From contig JAGKQI010000020.1 in NCBI GenBank assembly GCA_018806915.1, forward strand, positions 186,001 through 250,000: a DNA stretch of 64,000 nt. The letters are read 5' to 3'. Positions 1 through 12,427 of this stretch are shown piece by piece. Origin of the DNA: Phytophthora colocasiae. Lineage: Eukaryota; Oomycota; Peronosporomycetes; Peronosporales; Peronosporaceae. The translations under genes were made by a program, and so were the position numbers. The notes under the pieces were generated by a model. It saw only the letters and a list, made by a program, of their open reading frames with translations, made no database searches and had not been told where the DNA came from. Numbering within the stretch: the first letter of the stretch is position 1; each line of letters starts with the position of its first letter.

Positions 1-2
1 TG

Positions 3-1271
3 TATCCGCGCTTTCAGAAGTTTCACACAGTGGAAAAAGGTTGGGCTCTTCGCATTTTGGAGCCTGTTAAAGCGGGACAGTTGGTGATTGAATATGTTGG
101 TGAGGTGATTAATGAGGAAGAAAAGGAACGCAGACTTCTTGACCACGCCAAGAACAGCCCCGACGACAAAAATATGTACATTATGGAGCTGGGCAAGGGC
201 GAGTACATCGACGCACGGTTTAAAGGAAGTGTCTCCAGGTTCATTAACCACTCATGTGACCCCAATTGCCACTTGCTGAAGTGGCGGGTAAAAGGTGTAA
301 ACCGGATTGCTATTACGGCTTTGAAAGACATCGAGCCAGGAGAAGAGCTTTCATACGACTACCAGTTTCACACGAAGCAGGCGATGGAGTGGAAGTGTCA
401 CTGCAAGTCGAGAAAATGCCGTGGAACCATGGCACCAGAGAAGATTAACCAAGCGCACGAATCACCAGTCAAAAAGTTGACGAAGAAAGAACAGGTGAAG
501 CAACGCAAACGTGCTCTTATGCATGAAAAAATGCAGCACGATAAGGAGACCAAGAGCACTGCTAGGCGGCTTTCCCTGACTGCACACGTCAGTGTAGGTG
601 ACCGAAACACCGTTGATAAAATGGTTGTTCGCACAGGTCCAGCGACGCGCGAGTTACAATGGGCGAAGTATTACCATCTTTTCAACGTACGCGATGCTAA
701 GCACGGTTTCAACTTCAAGCTCCGCAAGGAGCTGCGTGATGTGAGAATTGGGATTCAAGAGCAAGAACAAGGTAGCGTGTCTGGATCCACTACCGCTGCG
801 TCAAGCCGGTCTGTAAGCCCAAATCGTGTATTGGAGAAGCAGAACGAGCCTGTTGGCAATGGAGGTCATGGGATTTTGACGAATAATGTGGGTATGACGA
901 AAGGAAATGAAGATTCGGTGACCACTGAGCAATCAAAGCGCACGAGAGAATTAGTTGAAAATGCCGTAGTGGCCACGGAGCATGCAGTGCTCCTGGAAGA
1001 ATCCTCTGAGGGGTTTACGGAGCTATCAAATACGAAGCTTAAAGAAGCCTCATTAACTACCGAGCAACCCGAACCGAAGAAAGAATCAATTGAAAATGCT
1101 CAAGTGGGCATGGCACAATCAGTGCTCCTGAAAAACTCTGCTGGCGAAGCGTCCGTGGCGACGGAGCAATCTGTGTCGAAGGATAAAGCAGCCACGCCGA
1201 TAACCAAGCAATCAGTGGCGAAGGGGGAATCAATCAAGAATGCCGCAGTCACCATGGGGAACATCCACTAA
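3..1271 (+). CDS. SET-domain histone lysine methyltransferase, C-terminal part (5' truncated)
   Basis: The frame is open to the left edge, so the start and any AWS/pre-SET region lie outside the window. Seen: a FQKFHTVEKGWALR entry into the SET domain, then GEYIDA, the RFINHSCDPNC core, GEELSYDY, and a post-SET Cys cluster (CHCKSRKCRG). This order is typical of the SETD2/ASH1/NSD group of nuclear H3K36-type methyltransferases; the exact target is inferred. The tail after about residue 260 is low-complexity and holds about three diverged copies of a module with TTEQ, then ENA, then VLL. The stop at 1271 falls inside this repeat-like region, and similar codons continue just past it in another frame. 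Confidence 0.88.
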   Translation, partial: YPRFQKFHTVEKGWALRILEPVKAGQLVIEYVGEVINEEEKERRLLDHAKNSPDDKNMYIMELGKGEYIDARFKGSVSRFINHSCDPNCHLLKWRVKGVNRIAITALKDIEPGEELSYDYQFHTKQAMEWKCHCKSRKCRGTMAPEKINQAHESPVKKLTKKEQVKQRKRALMHEKMQHDKETKSTARRLSLTAHVSVGDRNTVDKMVVRTGPATRELQWAKYYHLFNVRDAKHGFNFKLRKELRDVRIGIQEQEQGSVSGSTTAASSRSVSPNRVLEKQNEPVGNGGHGILTNNVGMTKGNEDSVTTEQSKRTRELVENAVVATEHAVLLEESSEGFTELSNTKLKEASLTTEQPEPKKESIENAQVGMAQSVLLKNSAGEASVATEQSVSKDKAATPITKQSVAKGESIKNAAVTMGNIH

Positions 1272-1563
1272 GGAGGTATCCGTGTCAAGTAGTCAGACAA
1301 CGGAGCTAAAGGACGCCTCGGCGACTACTGGGTAACCGGTGCTCAAGGAAGCATTAGCGACTTACGCTTACCACACAACGGCTACAGATATGAGAGAGGA
1401 AGGCACCATGCTAGCTTTTCACTTTGGTCTTCTTCCGCCATCTGTGATCAAGCATTGACGGTATCAAATACATTTATCATTGATTAAGGACGAAGCAAAC
1501 TTGTCATAGTTGTTTGATCATTGAACTTTCCAAAGAGACTCTTTGTAATTCCCGGTGATGCTA
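1272..1563. other. Intergenic between convergent genes
   Basis: About 290 bp between the SET gene and the TUG-like gene, which converge tail to tail. The first 80 bp still resemble the degenerate repeat coding of the SET tail, but in another frame and with stops. No RNA gene or other feature was recognised. Confidence 0.5.
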
Positions 1564-4033
1564 TTATAGCTTAAGCCATGCTGGTTTCTTGCCAGTCTTA
1601 GCCTCTGCGGCAGGCGCTGACTGTGCTGGCCCTGCACGTGGCCCAGGCCCTGTAGCAGAGGGCGGAGGGTTTTCTGCGCGAAAAACACGAGGCGTTAGCT
1701 TGAAATGAAACCAGGAAGCAGACTTAGTTAGCACTTACCAAGGTGCAAAGGTTTTGGGTATGCCGCTTTCTGTAGAGAGTCTACGGTTTCCTTGGATTCG
1801 GCGTGCTCGTTTGCAAGCTAAGCATGCACAAGGGGGGGTGCAGTTAGTTACCTTGATGTGAAGGTTTTAAACGAACGTAGAAACACTCACCAGGTTACTG
1901 CGGAAGTAGAAACCGGCGTTAGCCATTTCGGTTTGAGGTGTCACCGACCACGACAGATACATTAGCGCGGCTGGTACGAGATTCAACTCCGCCAGAGTTT
2001 TCATAGCCGCCAACTTCTGCATGGGTGGGGTGACGTAGAGATGAAACCTACTAGTCTGACACTGGTCCGCCAGGCATTCAGTGACATGGTCCATGACATC
2101 TTGAATGGTTTCGTTCGGGTGGAAAGAGGCTTGTAGAACAGCTACTCAAGTACGAACAACGGTAAATGTATCATACCTCAAGTCGTGTACCTTACGAAGC
2201 TTTACATACCTCGGTCAGGGAACTGAACACGGATTAGCGCCGATTGAAACACCTTCTTACGCTTGAGCTCGTCAAGTTCACGCATCGCCTGGGTGCGGAA
2301 ATTCTAATGCACATGTTTGCATCAGTCAAAACTATCACCCAACAAAAATGTCCAGCCCACCTTTGTTTTCTCCATCTCTTCCCGTCGAGCTTTGAGACTT
2401 GAGATCAGTAGTTGTGCATCACTACGCTCACTAAGCTCATTTTCCACAAAAGTATCCACTGGTCGAACACTTCCTCGTTTCCCTTCCAGAGAAATAGTTG
2501 TGTCCCTAGGGGGTTTCTCGTGTCCTATCAATTGATCTTGTTTTGACTTTAGAGCTCCAACGAGGACTTCAGTTGTACTTGGCCCGCGGGGTTGCATCTG
2601 AGAGGGGTTAACCACTTAGCTCACTCTTTCAACATTGTGTCTCTCTGTAAAATGTACTCGTACCTGCACACGGGTAATTTGCGTCTTGAACACATCAAAA
2701 TTCGGGTCTTCTTTCTTTTCACGAACAACGGGGCGCGTATCTACTGAGATGTTCAAATCATCGGCCTCCACATTCAGAAGGCGGAAGCCTTCCTCCAAAA
2801 CGCTTTTGTCGCTTGGGCTAGGTTTTAACACGAGTGTTTGAGTTTCAGAGACTACTGCAAATCCAACGGCTCGCAGAAAATCAAGGCCTCCCTTGGCTCC
2901 TCCCACTGAGCGATGGAAGGCTGCATTCGTAAGGCGGATCGAGCGTACTTTCTCGTTGTCTATATGCATAACACACGAAAAAAGTGTTAATTAGAATCCA
3001 CGCATTAGTTACAGGGTTACGAGAATTACCCAGGTCCGACAAAATATTCGTGACGATCTTCATCAACGTCATGACAGCAGCGCGCAATACTGCATCGAAG
3101 TTGCTGTTTCGTAGGAGTTGTAGTGCGTCATAACTGCTCATGGCCTTAGCGTCCGCATCACCCTCTTTTTCCTCAATGGCGTCTTTCATTTCAATGTCCT
3201 CAGATTGAGAGACCGCAGGAACTCCCAGAGTCTCTGGAATTGGATTATCGGGTGCCGCCGTTGATACGGCTGCAAACGCAATGTGCGGTTTCTTCGTAGA
3301 GGTAGAGGAATTTCGAAAGGGAGTCTCAGGGACGCTGGGAACATTTGCCGATGTAGTGTTGGACTCCCTGTCAGCAGCCTGAACACGAAACATCCCTGAG
3401 CCACTCAGGATACCCAACTCTGCAATGTAAGAAACACCACCGTGTCAATGTAACTATAACATAGTTCCAGTTCACAGTGCCCGCAGATTCTACCTTTTAA
3501 CGTAGCCGTAGCGAAATCTCGGGATTCAATCTCGCGCCGTAGGAATCCCAGCGAAAACTGGCACATCCAAGTAAGTTTTCAATACACGCAAACCAATAAA
3601 TGTAAACCAGTACTTTACCTGCTCTGAGGCCGGAAGTAGCTTAAAGAACTTCAAAATTTGCTCCAATGTCGCGTCACTCCCGAAAGAGGCTTGGACGCGT
3701 TTGCCATCGCGCAACTGCACGCACACGCGCACTTGCTGCACTTCTGCTTCCCCCTCCAGCTCTTTCAGTTCCACAGACGCATTATTCGAGATACCAGTGA
3801 GACGAAAGGGGATCGACAGATCGACGGGTTTGCTGCGGTGCAGGAGTTGGAACTGGCGCGAGTCGCTAAGACCGAAATGATCCCTCGCTTCTGTCAGCAC
3901 TTGGAACTACATACACAGCCGGTAGCATTAGATGTAAGACATGGCTAGGGAGTTAAGCTGTGCTCACCATCGTCGTGCCAGGCGTGACTTTCACGCGTTT
4001 GGACTGGTGATTAAACTCCACGTTCAGCGCCAT
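1564..4033 (-). CDS. TUG/ASPSCR1-like UBX-domain protein (multi-exon)
   Basis: Spliced gene on the minus strand, start ATG 4033, stop TAA 1566-1564. Exon 1 begins MALNVEFNHQSKRVKVTPG, a TUG-type ubiquitin-like domain, continued by the exon near 3900-3620. Next come a linker, a PUB-type helical domain (about 3040-2640, with NEKVRSIRLTNAAFHRSVGG then GLDFLRAVGF), an acidic/coiled stretch (about 2610-2330) and a UBX domain (about 2290-1900, around MDHVTECLADQC). The protein ends PAWLKL, a motif typical of the family's C-terminus. Family members act as p97/Cdc48 cofactors and, in animals, in GLUT4 vesicle retention. Here a p97-adaptor role is inferred. Exon borders are approximate except for the first donor after GTMV. 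Confidence 0.8.
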
Positions 4034-4165
4034 TTACAGTAAAAATAATAATACTTCTCCTTTTTCTCTTTATCACTACTATTTTAAACCTTTCAAAAAG
4101 CATGAGCATAAATCCTCAGTAACAGCATGTTGAAGATTCTACAATGAAGAGCACTTTAAGAGCAT

Positions 4166-7100
4166 TTATTTGTGCTGCTTGTAGTGGTAACGCAGGTAGG
4201 GCAGCTCCACATCCTCACCGTCTGCATCCATTGCACATACCTCCAGGATAAGGTACTTCAGCTTCGGGTCGATGGGCTTCTTGGTCACCGTGCGGATCAA
4301 GTCCGAAATCTTCATCGCCATGCGCTCTTTCGATCGCGACTTCGCCGAGTACATGGCGTAGAGAATCGTAACACCATACGACAGCATCGACACTTCGGCT
4401 TCGTACTCCTTCTCGAAATACGCCAGGAATTCCTTTAGTGTCATGTCACCTCGGTCGACCTCCAGACGGTCCCACACGGTCCACTTGTATTCCTCGCCCT
4501 TCAACATCGTCTTCGTTGACTTCGGCGCGATCGGTTCGGCAAAGGTAAACAGCGGCAACGCGAGGTTCACGAAACCGTTCTTGTAGTGATCGAGTGGTTT
4601 GTCTTGGAACACTTTCAGGAACTCGAAGCACACAAGTCCCGTCACAAGAGCTGTCGTGGTGGCAATGGCTGGAATGATCTTGCCGGCAATAAATCGCGAC
4701 TTGTGCATATCCTCTTCTGGGATCTTGTACGAACGTGCACGCAAGTTGGAGACAGCCACGATGACCTCCATGTGCGAGTCATCGTCCTTGTCAAATTCAA
4801 TTGGCTGCATTCGGTACCCTGCAAGACTCGCAGGTGTCGGAAGATCCTTCAGAATGAATGCACTTTGAGCATCCACGTCTTCAAGCCCTGGAGCAGCAGC
4901 ACCACCTTCCTTTAACTCAGCATCGGAAGCAGCGATCTTTACACCCTTCTTTGGCGAGAAATCCGGAACGGAAATGCTAGCAAGAACGTGAGTGAACGCA
5001 TCTCGGTCACTATGTCCCTTGAGACCATAATTCTTCGCACGGCTGTTGGCCACAGAAACGATGAAGTCCAAGTGCAGTGGATCCTTCGCATCAAAGGAAA
5101 TTGGGGTCGGAGGTCGCTTTGGGCCAGACCAGAACGGAGTACCTGATGTTGTCAACTTGAAACCAAAACAAAATAATTAGCTGTAGCTGTTGTACCAGTC
5201 ATGTATCAGTAACATCGTAATAGCGTACCTGATCCAAGGGAAAGTTGTACAGGAGCTGCTTGATCTGATTGCTGAAAAGATCTTCAAACTTGAAACGAGC
5301 CCACGAAATGCAATCCTCAAATGACATCGGACGATCATCAACCAGAGAAGCTTTCAGACGCTCCAATGTCTCCACCTTGGTGTTTTGCTGCTCATTTAGT
5401 TCCTTCATAAAGGCTGGTCCTTCCAAGTAACGATTTGCATCCGATGGTGCCTGGAAAAACTCGCCCTCAAACCAATCACGTGCCCACTGAAGGGTATGTT
5501 CAATTGCATTGGGGAAGTTCTTCAGTGTGCAGATCGGAATACTCTTTTCCGGAGGGTCCCGAGATGCACCGTAGTTTTCGGTCTTGTGCGGCACGACAAT
5601 TTGCGTGTTGCCCTTAGTTCCCAGAGTACCCGACTCAAACATCGGTAGACCGTAAAACAAGCAACGTTGGTCCATGTACAATCGAGCCTCGACGTTGTCC
5701 AATGCTGTACAAACACCAGAGAGCGACTCGAAGAAATCATCGTTGAACTGGTCTTCTGATTCTGCTCCAACTCGAGACACGTAGGCAGACACGTTGACTT
5801 CTGGGTTCATTTCCTTGATAGCCCGAGCAGCAACTGACGACTTAGCTTGCTGCACGTCCTTCGACCTGAACAAAAACTGGCGGTTCAGATTTGACTTCTC
5901 GATCGTGTCCATATCCGTGACGTGGATAGTGCCATCCTTGTTTGATGCCACGCCCATCATGGCCCAGTTCTTGAGCATCTCACATCCGATTGCACCAGCA
6001 CCTACAAGGAACATGTTCAAACTCTTCAACTTCTCCTGAAGTTTCTGGCCAAACACGACGATCTGGCCGTCATATCGAGAGCCAGTAGGTGCAAATTCAT
6101 CAGGAGTCCCCGCAAAAACCGCGTCAGGGAGACATTCCATCGCGTCGAAATAGAACAACTGCTGGATTGGTGTGAATTTGCCACTGCATGCCTTGAGAGC
6201 TTCCTGGCCGACAATTCCTCCGAGGAAAGCAGCCATTGGGGAGATCACACCGGTAGCACCGGCCGCAAGCGCTTGGATTACCTTTTTCGAGCTATCGGAA
6301 TCGAGATTATCCACGCTAAACTGCCTTTTAGAAGCAGACTGCTTGCTGATTTCGACAGCTAGAGCAACAACTTCTTCCGCATCCTCCATGCTGCCTGGCC
6401 TCGGATAGCTGCCTTGATGTTTCTCTTGGAAAGCATCCAAAGCTTGAAAAGCCATGTGGAGCAGCTCGGAACGCTCAAGTTTGGCGAAGTCGTTTATCAA
6501 GAATTCTCCAGGGGCGTTGAGCGCGTTCTCAAAGTTTTTGAACTTGGTCACAAGAGGTTGCTTTACCTGAGTGACATAACCTCCTGTGGATGGCTGACCC
6601 AGCTCGAAGAGCTTTCTGTCGGCGTCATCGATAATATCCAAGGTGAACGTGAATGGGCCAGTCACGGTCACCTTCCTGGGATCGCTGTCATTTAAGGACG
6701 GAAAGCCAGTCACTTCACGGAACGATACCAAATCCCCAGTTTCCAAGCCGTGGCGGGTATCGTCATTCACTGTAACTAACGGAGGTGCCGAGTTCGAAAT
6801 GGACGAGATCAGGCAGCTTACTGGCTCCAAGCCATCACGGTCTGACACAATAAACTCGTCGCCAAAGTCACAAAAAACTGAACCAAAGACACCGCGTGCC
6901 TCAGTCGTGATGAATGCAATCGACTTAGCGTGGCAAATAGCGTTGATTCGCTTTGCCTCCTTTAGTGAAGCATTGACGAGAACCACCACCTGCACGGAAT
7001 GTACGTAAATGGGCATCCAGTTAGTATCGGACCACACTAATAAGCAAGTTGTCGCCATATACGCACCCTAAATCCAAGCAAAAACTCCTCAGAGATTTCA

Positions 7101-7513
7101 CCGTCGTAGCAGCGAACAGGTACGTAAGGATTCAACTCGGCCAGCTTCTTCACTGACACTGACGCGCGCGGCTTGCCGATGTCGGCCTCGGTCAGGTAAA
7201 ACTGCGACGCCAAGTCAAGTGTACTGGCCGGTGTGTTGTCGTGCAGAGTAACGCTTTTCACTCCCGCCAAAATGACATTCTTGGCAATCTCGACACCAAG
7301 GCCGTTCATACCAACAATGAGAACGTTGGATGCTCCCATGCGGAGCTGGGCCTCGCGACCCATCACATACAGTTGGCGGCTGTAGAGCCCCTCGTCGATG
7401 GGGGTAGCACCGGTCTGGTCAATGTCCATAGCGTTGTCTGTGACATGCACCACGTTCCGCACACTGTCAGCGGTCTCACTTACATCCCCCGCCGTCACAA
7501 CGTGCGAGCTCAT
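4166..7513 (-). CDS. UBA1: Ubiquitin-activating enzyme E1
   Basis: Three exons: 7513-7067, 6989-5229 and 5155-4166, giving about 1065 residues, the usual E1 length. Both introns are phase 0 with GT..AG ends. The protein adenylates the ubiquitin C-terminus with ATP, then holds ubiquitin as a thioester and passes it to E2s. Seen: inactive adenylation half ([27 protein letters not shown]), active adenylation half ([21 protein letters not shown], then NLNRQFLFR), catalytic cysteine in [11 protein letters not shown], and a C-terminal ubiquitin-fold domain ending RYHYKQHK. The ATG at 7513 is preferred over non-ATG codons upstream. It lies 442 bp from the divergent IFRD gene. Confidence 0.95.
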
Positions 7514-7955
7514 AGTACTAATAGGCAACAGAACGAGAAGATTTAACATGAATACGGCTGCACTCTAGTTTGCGCTAGCAAATTCTCTTCTGGGCCTCCT
7601 ATCATGCACACGACTCAGATCCTCACCTTGTTTTTATTGCGTTTTTTGCGTCGTAAGTTCTTTCTCCAGTGTTGATATCACCAGCCACTGACGTATCCTC
7701 CGACCGCAGCTTACCCAAAATCATCATTATCTTCGTTAGTTCACTGAAATAACAGGGGGCTCCCATGGGGGGGAACAGCTACGCTTCGGTACGCGATCTT
7801 CCTTACCTTGTTCTCGAACACTGACTGAGCTTCGCAACAAAAATGCAGTAAATCGATAAAGTACGATTTTAGTATTTGATGTGTGCGTACACATTCCTGC
7901 TGAAGTGAGACTTCCGACCCAGGCCCACTCTCCACAAGTTATCCAGCCAGTCGTC
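7514..7955. promoter_or_regulatory. Shared 5' region of divergent UBA1 and IFRD genes
   Basis: 442 bp between two opposite start codons, so it must hold both promoters. No TATA box or other strong motif was recognised by eye. Short ORFs here have no coding character. Confidence 0.4.
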
Positions 7956-9670
7956 ATGGGAAAGAAGCGCGGAGGTTCTGTCGACGCAGCATTGGTAGTT
8001 ATATGCTCAGGTGCCTAATTGTTTTGTTTGAATTATGTTCCAGGAGGCCGGCGCATGCGCCACGAAGAGGACGACGACGACGTCGCGTCTATTGCTTCAG
8101 TCGAGACGCGCTGGACGTTTGTGTCGGACGACGGTGAGTTCTACGATGGCTACTCGAAGACTGTGGACGATGAGCAGGAGATCGAGGAGGCCATTGAAGA
8201 ACTGACTGAGAAGAGGTACGACTTGCCGTGCAACTCCTGTTGATACAAGTATTTTGCGCTAGTGCCCGCGTGCTCATGCATTGTATGTTCACGCTCAGAA
8301 CGACGACACGCGTTGCTGCCTTGGAGAAATTGACCACCCATCTGCTGCAGTACTTGGCACCTGAAGACATCAGTGAGAGGTACGCTTCGGTAGCTCAATC
8401 CATCCATTACACTTTCCGATTTAACACCGATTGTGAAACAGCTTCCTGGATAACGTACTCGGATGCCTCCGAAAACCATCTGAAGGTGAAGCGGTGCTAG
8501 GATCTCGCATCTTGGCGATAATGGCCATCATTTTCGGAGAGGATGAAGAACGGTTCTTCCAGCGATCGAAAAACGTAATGAAGCCATTGATCAAAACAGC
8601 CAAGAACGCGAAGATCAAGGTTTCGGTACGAGATTTCCTTTTGTTTCAGTTGGTAAGGCTTGCTATTGTAGAGTTGTACTAACGAGTTTACTGGGTTTGC
8701 GAAGACTATCCGTGCGCTGGGACTTATCTGCTTTGTGTGCAGTGTCGAGCAAGAGAACACTGAAGAACTGTTAGAGTTATTCGAGACGTTTTTCGCACCA
8801 AAGATTATTGGTGACATTTGCAAAGCTGCCCTCGACTCGTGGGGTCTCGTTGCGTCTTCTCTCTCTGAGGACATGCTCGTGAACGAGCAACTGCTGGAAA
8901 GGTGAAGATATGTGCTCAGATGAATTCGTCAACTTTGTGCTAACCAACGATTTGTTGAATCATTACATGTACAATAGACTAGTGCCGAAATTCCTAGCCT
9001 TGTTGGATCACAAGGATGTTAAAGTCCGCTCAGCTGCAGGTGAAAACGTTGCCTTCCTCTATGAAAGCGCTCAAAACTATGATGTCCCGTTGCCCTACGG
9101 GGAGGAGATCCTGGATCGCTTTCTTGAATTAAGCAAGGACAACAGCAAGAAAAACAGCAAGAAGGACCGCAAGATGCAGCGTGTTGTATTCAGAGACATT
9201 CACTCGACGCTTGCTGTACGATTTTGCTATTGTGTTTGTTTCTGGCGTTCGGTATTAACGATTGTGGTGTCTTTGCTTGTGTTCGGCAGACGGGGGAAAC
9301 TCCACATATCTCCTTTTCGGTGAAGAGTGAAATGTTGGAGATTAGTTCGTGGAAATCCGTTAAACAGTTTGAAGCGATGAAGGAGTGTTTGCAGACCGGT
9401 CTTCAGGAACATATCAAGTACAACAACATACTTCGTGCGATGCTGGACTTGCCTGAAACTTTGGAAGACCGCAAATTGGATAGGGTGCGTCGCCAAACGT
9501 TGTGGAATTGTTTGATTTGGGTTCTCACCGTTATGTTCGTTGCTTTTGAACAGCGCGATGTATTTGACAAAAAATCTGCATCGAGGAAGCAGCGCAGCAA
9601 TGAACTGAAAGGGGACCGTAAGCGAAAGCAGCATATGCAGGATGCGTTTTACGACGATGGTTTTTACTAG
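7956..9670 (+). CDS. Interferon-related developmental regulator (IFRD/PC4) family protein
   Basis: Eight exons: 7956-7974, 8044-8215, 8299-8379, 8442-8625, 8705-8901, 8978-9215, 9290-9484 and 9554-9670, about 400 residues. All junctions are GT..AG and keep frame; the intron at 8626-8704 has a textbook TACTAAC branch site. The N-terminus MGKKRGG is followed by acidic DDDDVASIAS, then HEAT/ARM-like helices (LTTHLLQYLAPEDISER, ILAIMAIIFGEDEERFF, ALDSWGLVASSLS). The C-terminal domain has EMLEISSWKSVKQFEAMK, typical of the family. Animal relatives are nuclear/cytosolic co-regulators and ribosome-associated factors. Function here is inferred from the family only. The last intron keeps frame if retained, so retention is possible. 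Confidence 0.85.
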
Positions 9671-9900
9671 CACAACACTATCAGACGAATACATGGCAAA
9701 TTTTGTTCATGTAATAAAGCACCTTAAGCCTGAGCCTGTATGTTTTGCAGGTTCATGTCGTGATGTCACTTTACAATTCGTGAGAGTCCGACTAACACCA
9801 AAATCATCCATGTACTAGTAGTATTAGGTTCGGGAGAAAACACTACCTCTTATCTGTGCTTGGGCAACCTAATTTAAGGTCTATGCAACGTGAAGACTCC

Positions 9901-10914
9901 TCACTCCTTCTTCTCCACAACACCCCCATCCATCTTTGGGGTCTCCCGACTCGAACCCCGAGCAGGAGATCGCGGGCTGTTACTGCGGGAACGACTTCGA
10001 CGGTCTTTCTTAGCAGGCGACGGGGAGAGACTGCGGCTTCCTTTGCGACGCGAGGATTCGCCCTTTGCAGCATCATGAGATCCACTTCGAGAGCGCGAGC
10101 GACCCCGCGCACGGCGTCCTCGTCCACGGCTTCCACTGCGACTTCTGCTTCTGCTACGGCTGCGACTTTTGTCGCGACGACCGCGGTTGAACATTTTCTG
10201 TAGTTCGCGCTCCATGGCCCGCGGTACTGTCTTAATATGCATGAAATTGCAGTAGCCACCGCGGTTGCAAGTTCCCTCGTCGAATTGGCGGCAACGAGCT
10301 TCCCTGAAATCAGTCACAGGCGAAAACTCGCACACAAGCGGCCGTCCAGCATAGAAACGTCCATAGAGAGACTTCTGTGCCGCCGCCGCGTGCTCTTCGT
10401 CCTCGTACTTGGCGTACACATTGCCCACGAGGTGATCCCCAAGGTTGTCGCAAATGTTCAGCTCCTCCAGCTTGCCAAATTTGCATAGTTCCTCAAAGAC
10501 CTCCTCGTAAAAGTCCTCAAACTCCTCATCCACCTTGTGCTGGTCCAGCGAAGCTGGGTCTCCGTTCTGAGCGATCACCTGTGCGATCGGGTTCTGGTAC
10601 ATGTGGCTCACCAGGATCGTCTGGCTGAACACGGGCTTGTTGTGCAGCCGAGAGCAACGGTCCCCGTGGCGACAGGCACCAATCTTGAAGTAGAACGGGC
10701 AGTTCACGCGGTCTTCCTCCGTGCCGTGGATGCGCGCCAAATGCTCGGCTCCTCCGCCGCTCTGTTCGCCGCGACGACTGCTCATGCGTTCACGTCCGTA
10801 ACCCCCTCCACCTGATCTACCGCTGTAGCCCCTATCTCCACCACCGCCGTATCCGCGGTCCCTGCTGCGGTCACGGCCGCGTCCGCGAAACTCATCCCCG
10901 TATCTACTCGCCAT
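9901..10914 (-). CDS. U2AF1: U2 snRNP auxiliary factor small subunit (U2AF35)
   Basis: Single-exon gene of 337 residues starting [12 protein letters not shown]. It recognises the AG of the 3' splice site as partner of U2AF65 in the spliceosome. Seen in order: an RG/G-rich N-terminus (unusual extension of about 55 residues); first CCCH zinc finger ([20 protein letters not shown]); UHM/RRM domain (about 105-205, with [14 protein letters not shown]); second zinc finger ([20 protein letters not shown]); and a C-terminal RS/RG-rich tail with many SRSRS dipeptides. The upstream Rieske gene is divergent with starts only 184 bp apart. Identity is firm. Confidence 0.95.
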   Translation of the reverse strand: MASRYGDEFRGRGRDRSRDRGYGGGGDRGYSGRSGGGGYGRERMSSRRGEQSGGGAEHLARIHGTEEDRVNCPFYFKIGACRHGDRCSRLHNKPVFSQTILVSHMYQNPIAQVIAQNGDPASLDQHKVDEEFEDFYEEVFEELCKFGKLEELNICDNLGDHLVGNVYAKYEDEEHAAAAQKSLYGRFYAGRPLVCEFSPVTDFREARCRQFDEGTCNRGGYCNFMHIKTVPRAMERELQKMFNRGRRDKSRSRSRSRSRSGSRGRGRRARGRSRSRSGSHDAAKGESSRRKGSRSLSPSPAKKDRRSRSRSNSPRSPARGSSRETPKMDGGVVEKKE

Positions 10915-11098
10915 AGTAATTCTCCTTTCCGAAAGATTCCAGAATGGTTTCCACTCCACTCGCTGTCAACTATATCATATTGTACGTCCCTGTATAATCA
11001 GATAAATATGTTACAGAGGGTTCTGATTATGGGAGGTTTTCGTGAATGAGCTGCGGCTAGAATTCACTCTGATTATCGGCCGCGACCGGCGGAGAGCA

Positions 11099-11782
11099 AT
11101 GAGCCGCCTGCATCTGGATCTGTCCTGGGAGGAAGACGAGGTGGAGGCCGAACCGCCTGTACGATGGAACAGGAATTGCGAAGACCACGATGACGACCGC
11201 TACCTCTGGTTCAGCACGTACGTGCGACCGTCAGGTATAGAGGTCACTACTGCTCTTCGAGCCCACTGGAGGAGCTAACAAGTTATCTATTTTGCTGCAG
11301 ATGTCGTGGAAGCGACAGAACACAGACCGCAATATGAGTACACAGTTACCGGGCGAAAGCGCATCAAACCTGGTTCGAGGAAAACTACTCTAGGTTCGTT
11401 GCGACTGTTGATTTGCGATGAAATACATCTCTGACAACACATTTTTTATACTGTGCATCCAGGGACGAAGATTACTGTGAACGGAAAGACCGTAGCAATA
11501 TTCAAATACGGTGGAGGGTTCTACGCTATTCAGGATGCTTGTCCACACCAGGCTGCCTCGCTCCATCTTGGCGACATCGAAGACATTGATGGCACCCTCT
11601 GCATCTCCTGCCCACGGCACAAGTGGCCCTTTTCACTGGAAGACGGCCAGTGTATCATTCCGGTAAATCGCCAGGCGGAATGCTATCCGATTCGTGTCAG
11701 ACAAGAGCGCGATGGGTCGAAGATCCTCTATGTTGGCTTTACGGCTATCACTGCAACGTTGTTTCACGATGACTCCTTTTAG
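11099..11782 (+). CDS. Rieske [2Fe-2S] domain protein
   Basis: Three exons: 11099-11234, 11301-11393 and 11463-11782, 182 residues, junctions in frame. The N-terminal part (MSRLHLDLSWEEDE) is acidic and unrecognised. The C-terminal 100 residues form a Rieske domain with CPHQ and, after a spacer, CPRHKWPF, giving the Cys-X-His and Cys-X2-His iron-sulfur ligands. No membrane segment or signal peptide is visible, so it resembles soluble Rieske ferredoxin-like proteins (RFESD type) rather than the bc1 subunit. Its electron partner is unknown. An upstream non-ATG extension is possible but the ATG at 11099 is the first good start. Confidence 0.85.
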
Positions 11783-11999
11783 GGGCGATACTGTTCGTAG
11801 ATGTAAACAAGCAAAGGCTTTTGTAGATAATGTGTGTTGTGATAAAGCAGGATGAACAAGTTGAAAGTAAGGTACGCGACAGCAATGACAGTATGGCGCA
11901 AATTGGTTAAGTGGCCGGTTTGCAATTGTTGAGTAAAACGCTTGAGCTGCAATTTTAGCCACTTTGCGTCAGACTGTGCATCATAACCAGCGCGGCAAT

Positions 12000-12263
12000 A
12001 TGGGATCTACCTCGAGCTCAGCAATCCCACAACAACCCACACTTGAACCTGCCGCACTACTTGACACGGGGGCAGGGGTTATAGTTCGCATTCCAGATCC
12101 TGCGGGAGGCACTTCTACCTACGCACATAACTTGCGAATTTCAGCAAAGCCCTCAAAAATGACGGCCGTTGCAGCGGTGAGATCAGGAGAGCGGAATCAA
12201 ACACTAAAGGGAAGAGTTGTGTATTTGAAGAAGGTCGCGGGCAGTTCGTCGCACAACGCCTGA
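12000..12263 (+). CDS. Small hypothetical protein with N-myristoylation-type start
   Basis: 87-residue ORF starting MGSTSSSAIPQQP. Gly2 and Ser6 fit the N-myristoylation rule (MGxxxS/T), suggesting membrane attachment. The rest is basic and Ser/Ala-rich with no recognised domain. It sits between the Rieske gene and the 3' end of the WD40 gene. The ORF is short, so it could be non-coding. Confidence 0.4.
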   Translation: MGSTSSSAIPQQPTLEPAALLDTGAGVIVRIPDPAGGTSTYAHNLRISAKPSKMTAVAAVRSGERNQTLKGRVVYLKKVAGSSSHNA

Positions 12264-12427
12264 GTGTAAGTATTCGAGCAGGAGACGTGTGAAAGATAAA
12301 TCGATGGACCTCAGCATTTTCATTCACTTGTTTTTTTTGCTGTTTTTTTGCGTGCGTAAGCCGAGGAAGACCAAGCTTCCTATTCTATCCTTGTTCATGC
12401 CCTGTCGCGGGTACAACATCTCTTTGC

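Noticed and set aside
22..331. Minus-strand ORFs opposite conserved genes (throughout the window)
   Set aside because: They mirror real coding sequences and show no independent domains.
8902..8919. An 18-nt intron in the IFRD gene joining to an ORF at 8910
   Set aside because: Too short; the 76-nt intron 8902-8977 with a CTAAC branch site gives an in-frame, family-like junction.
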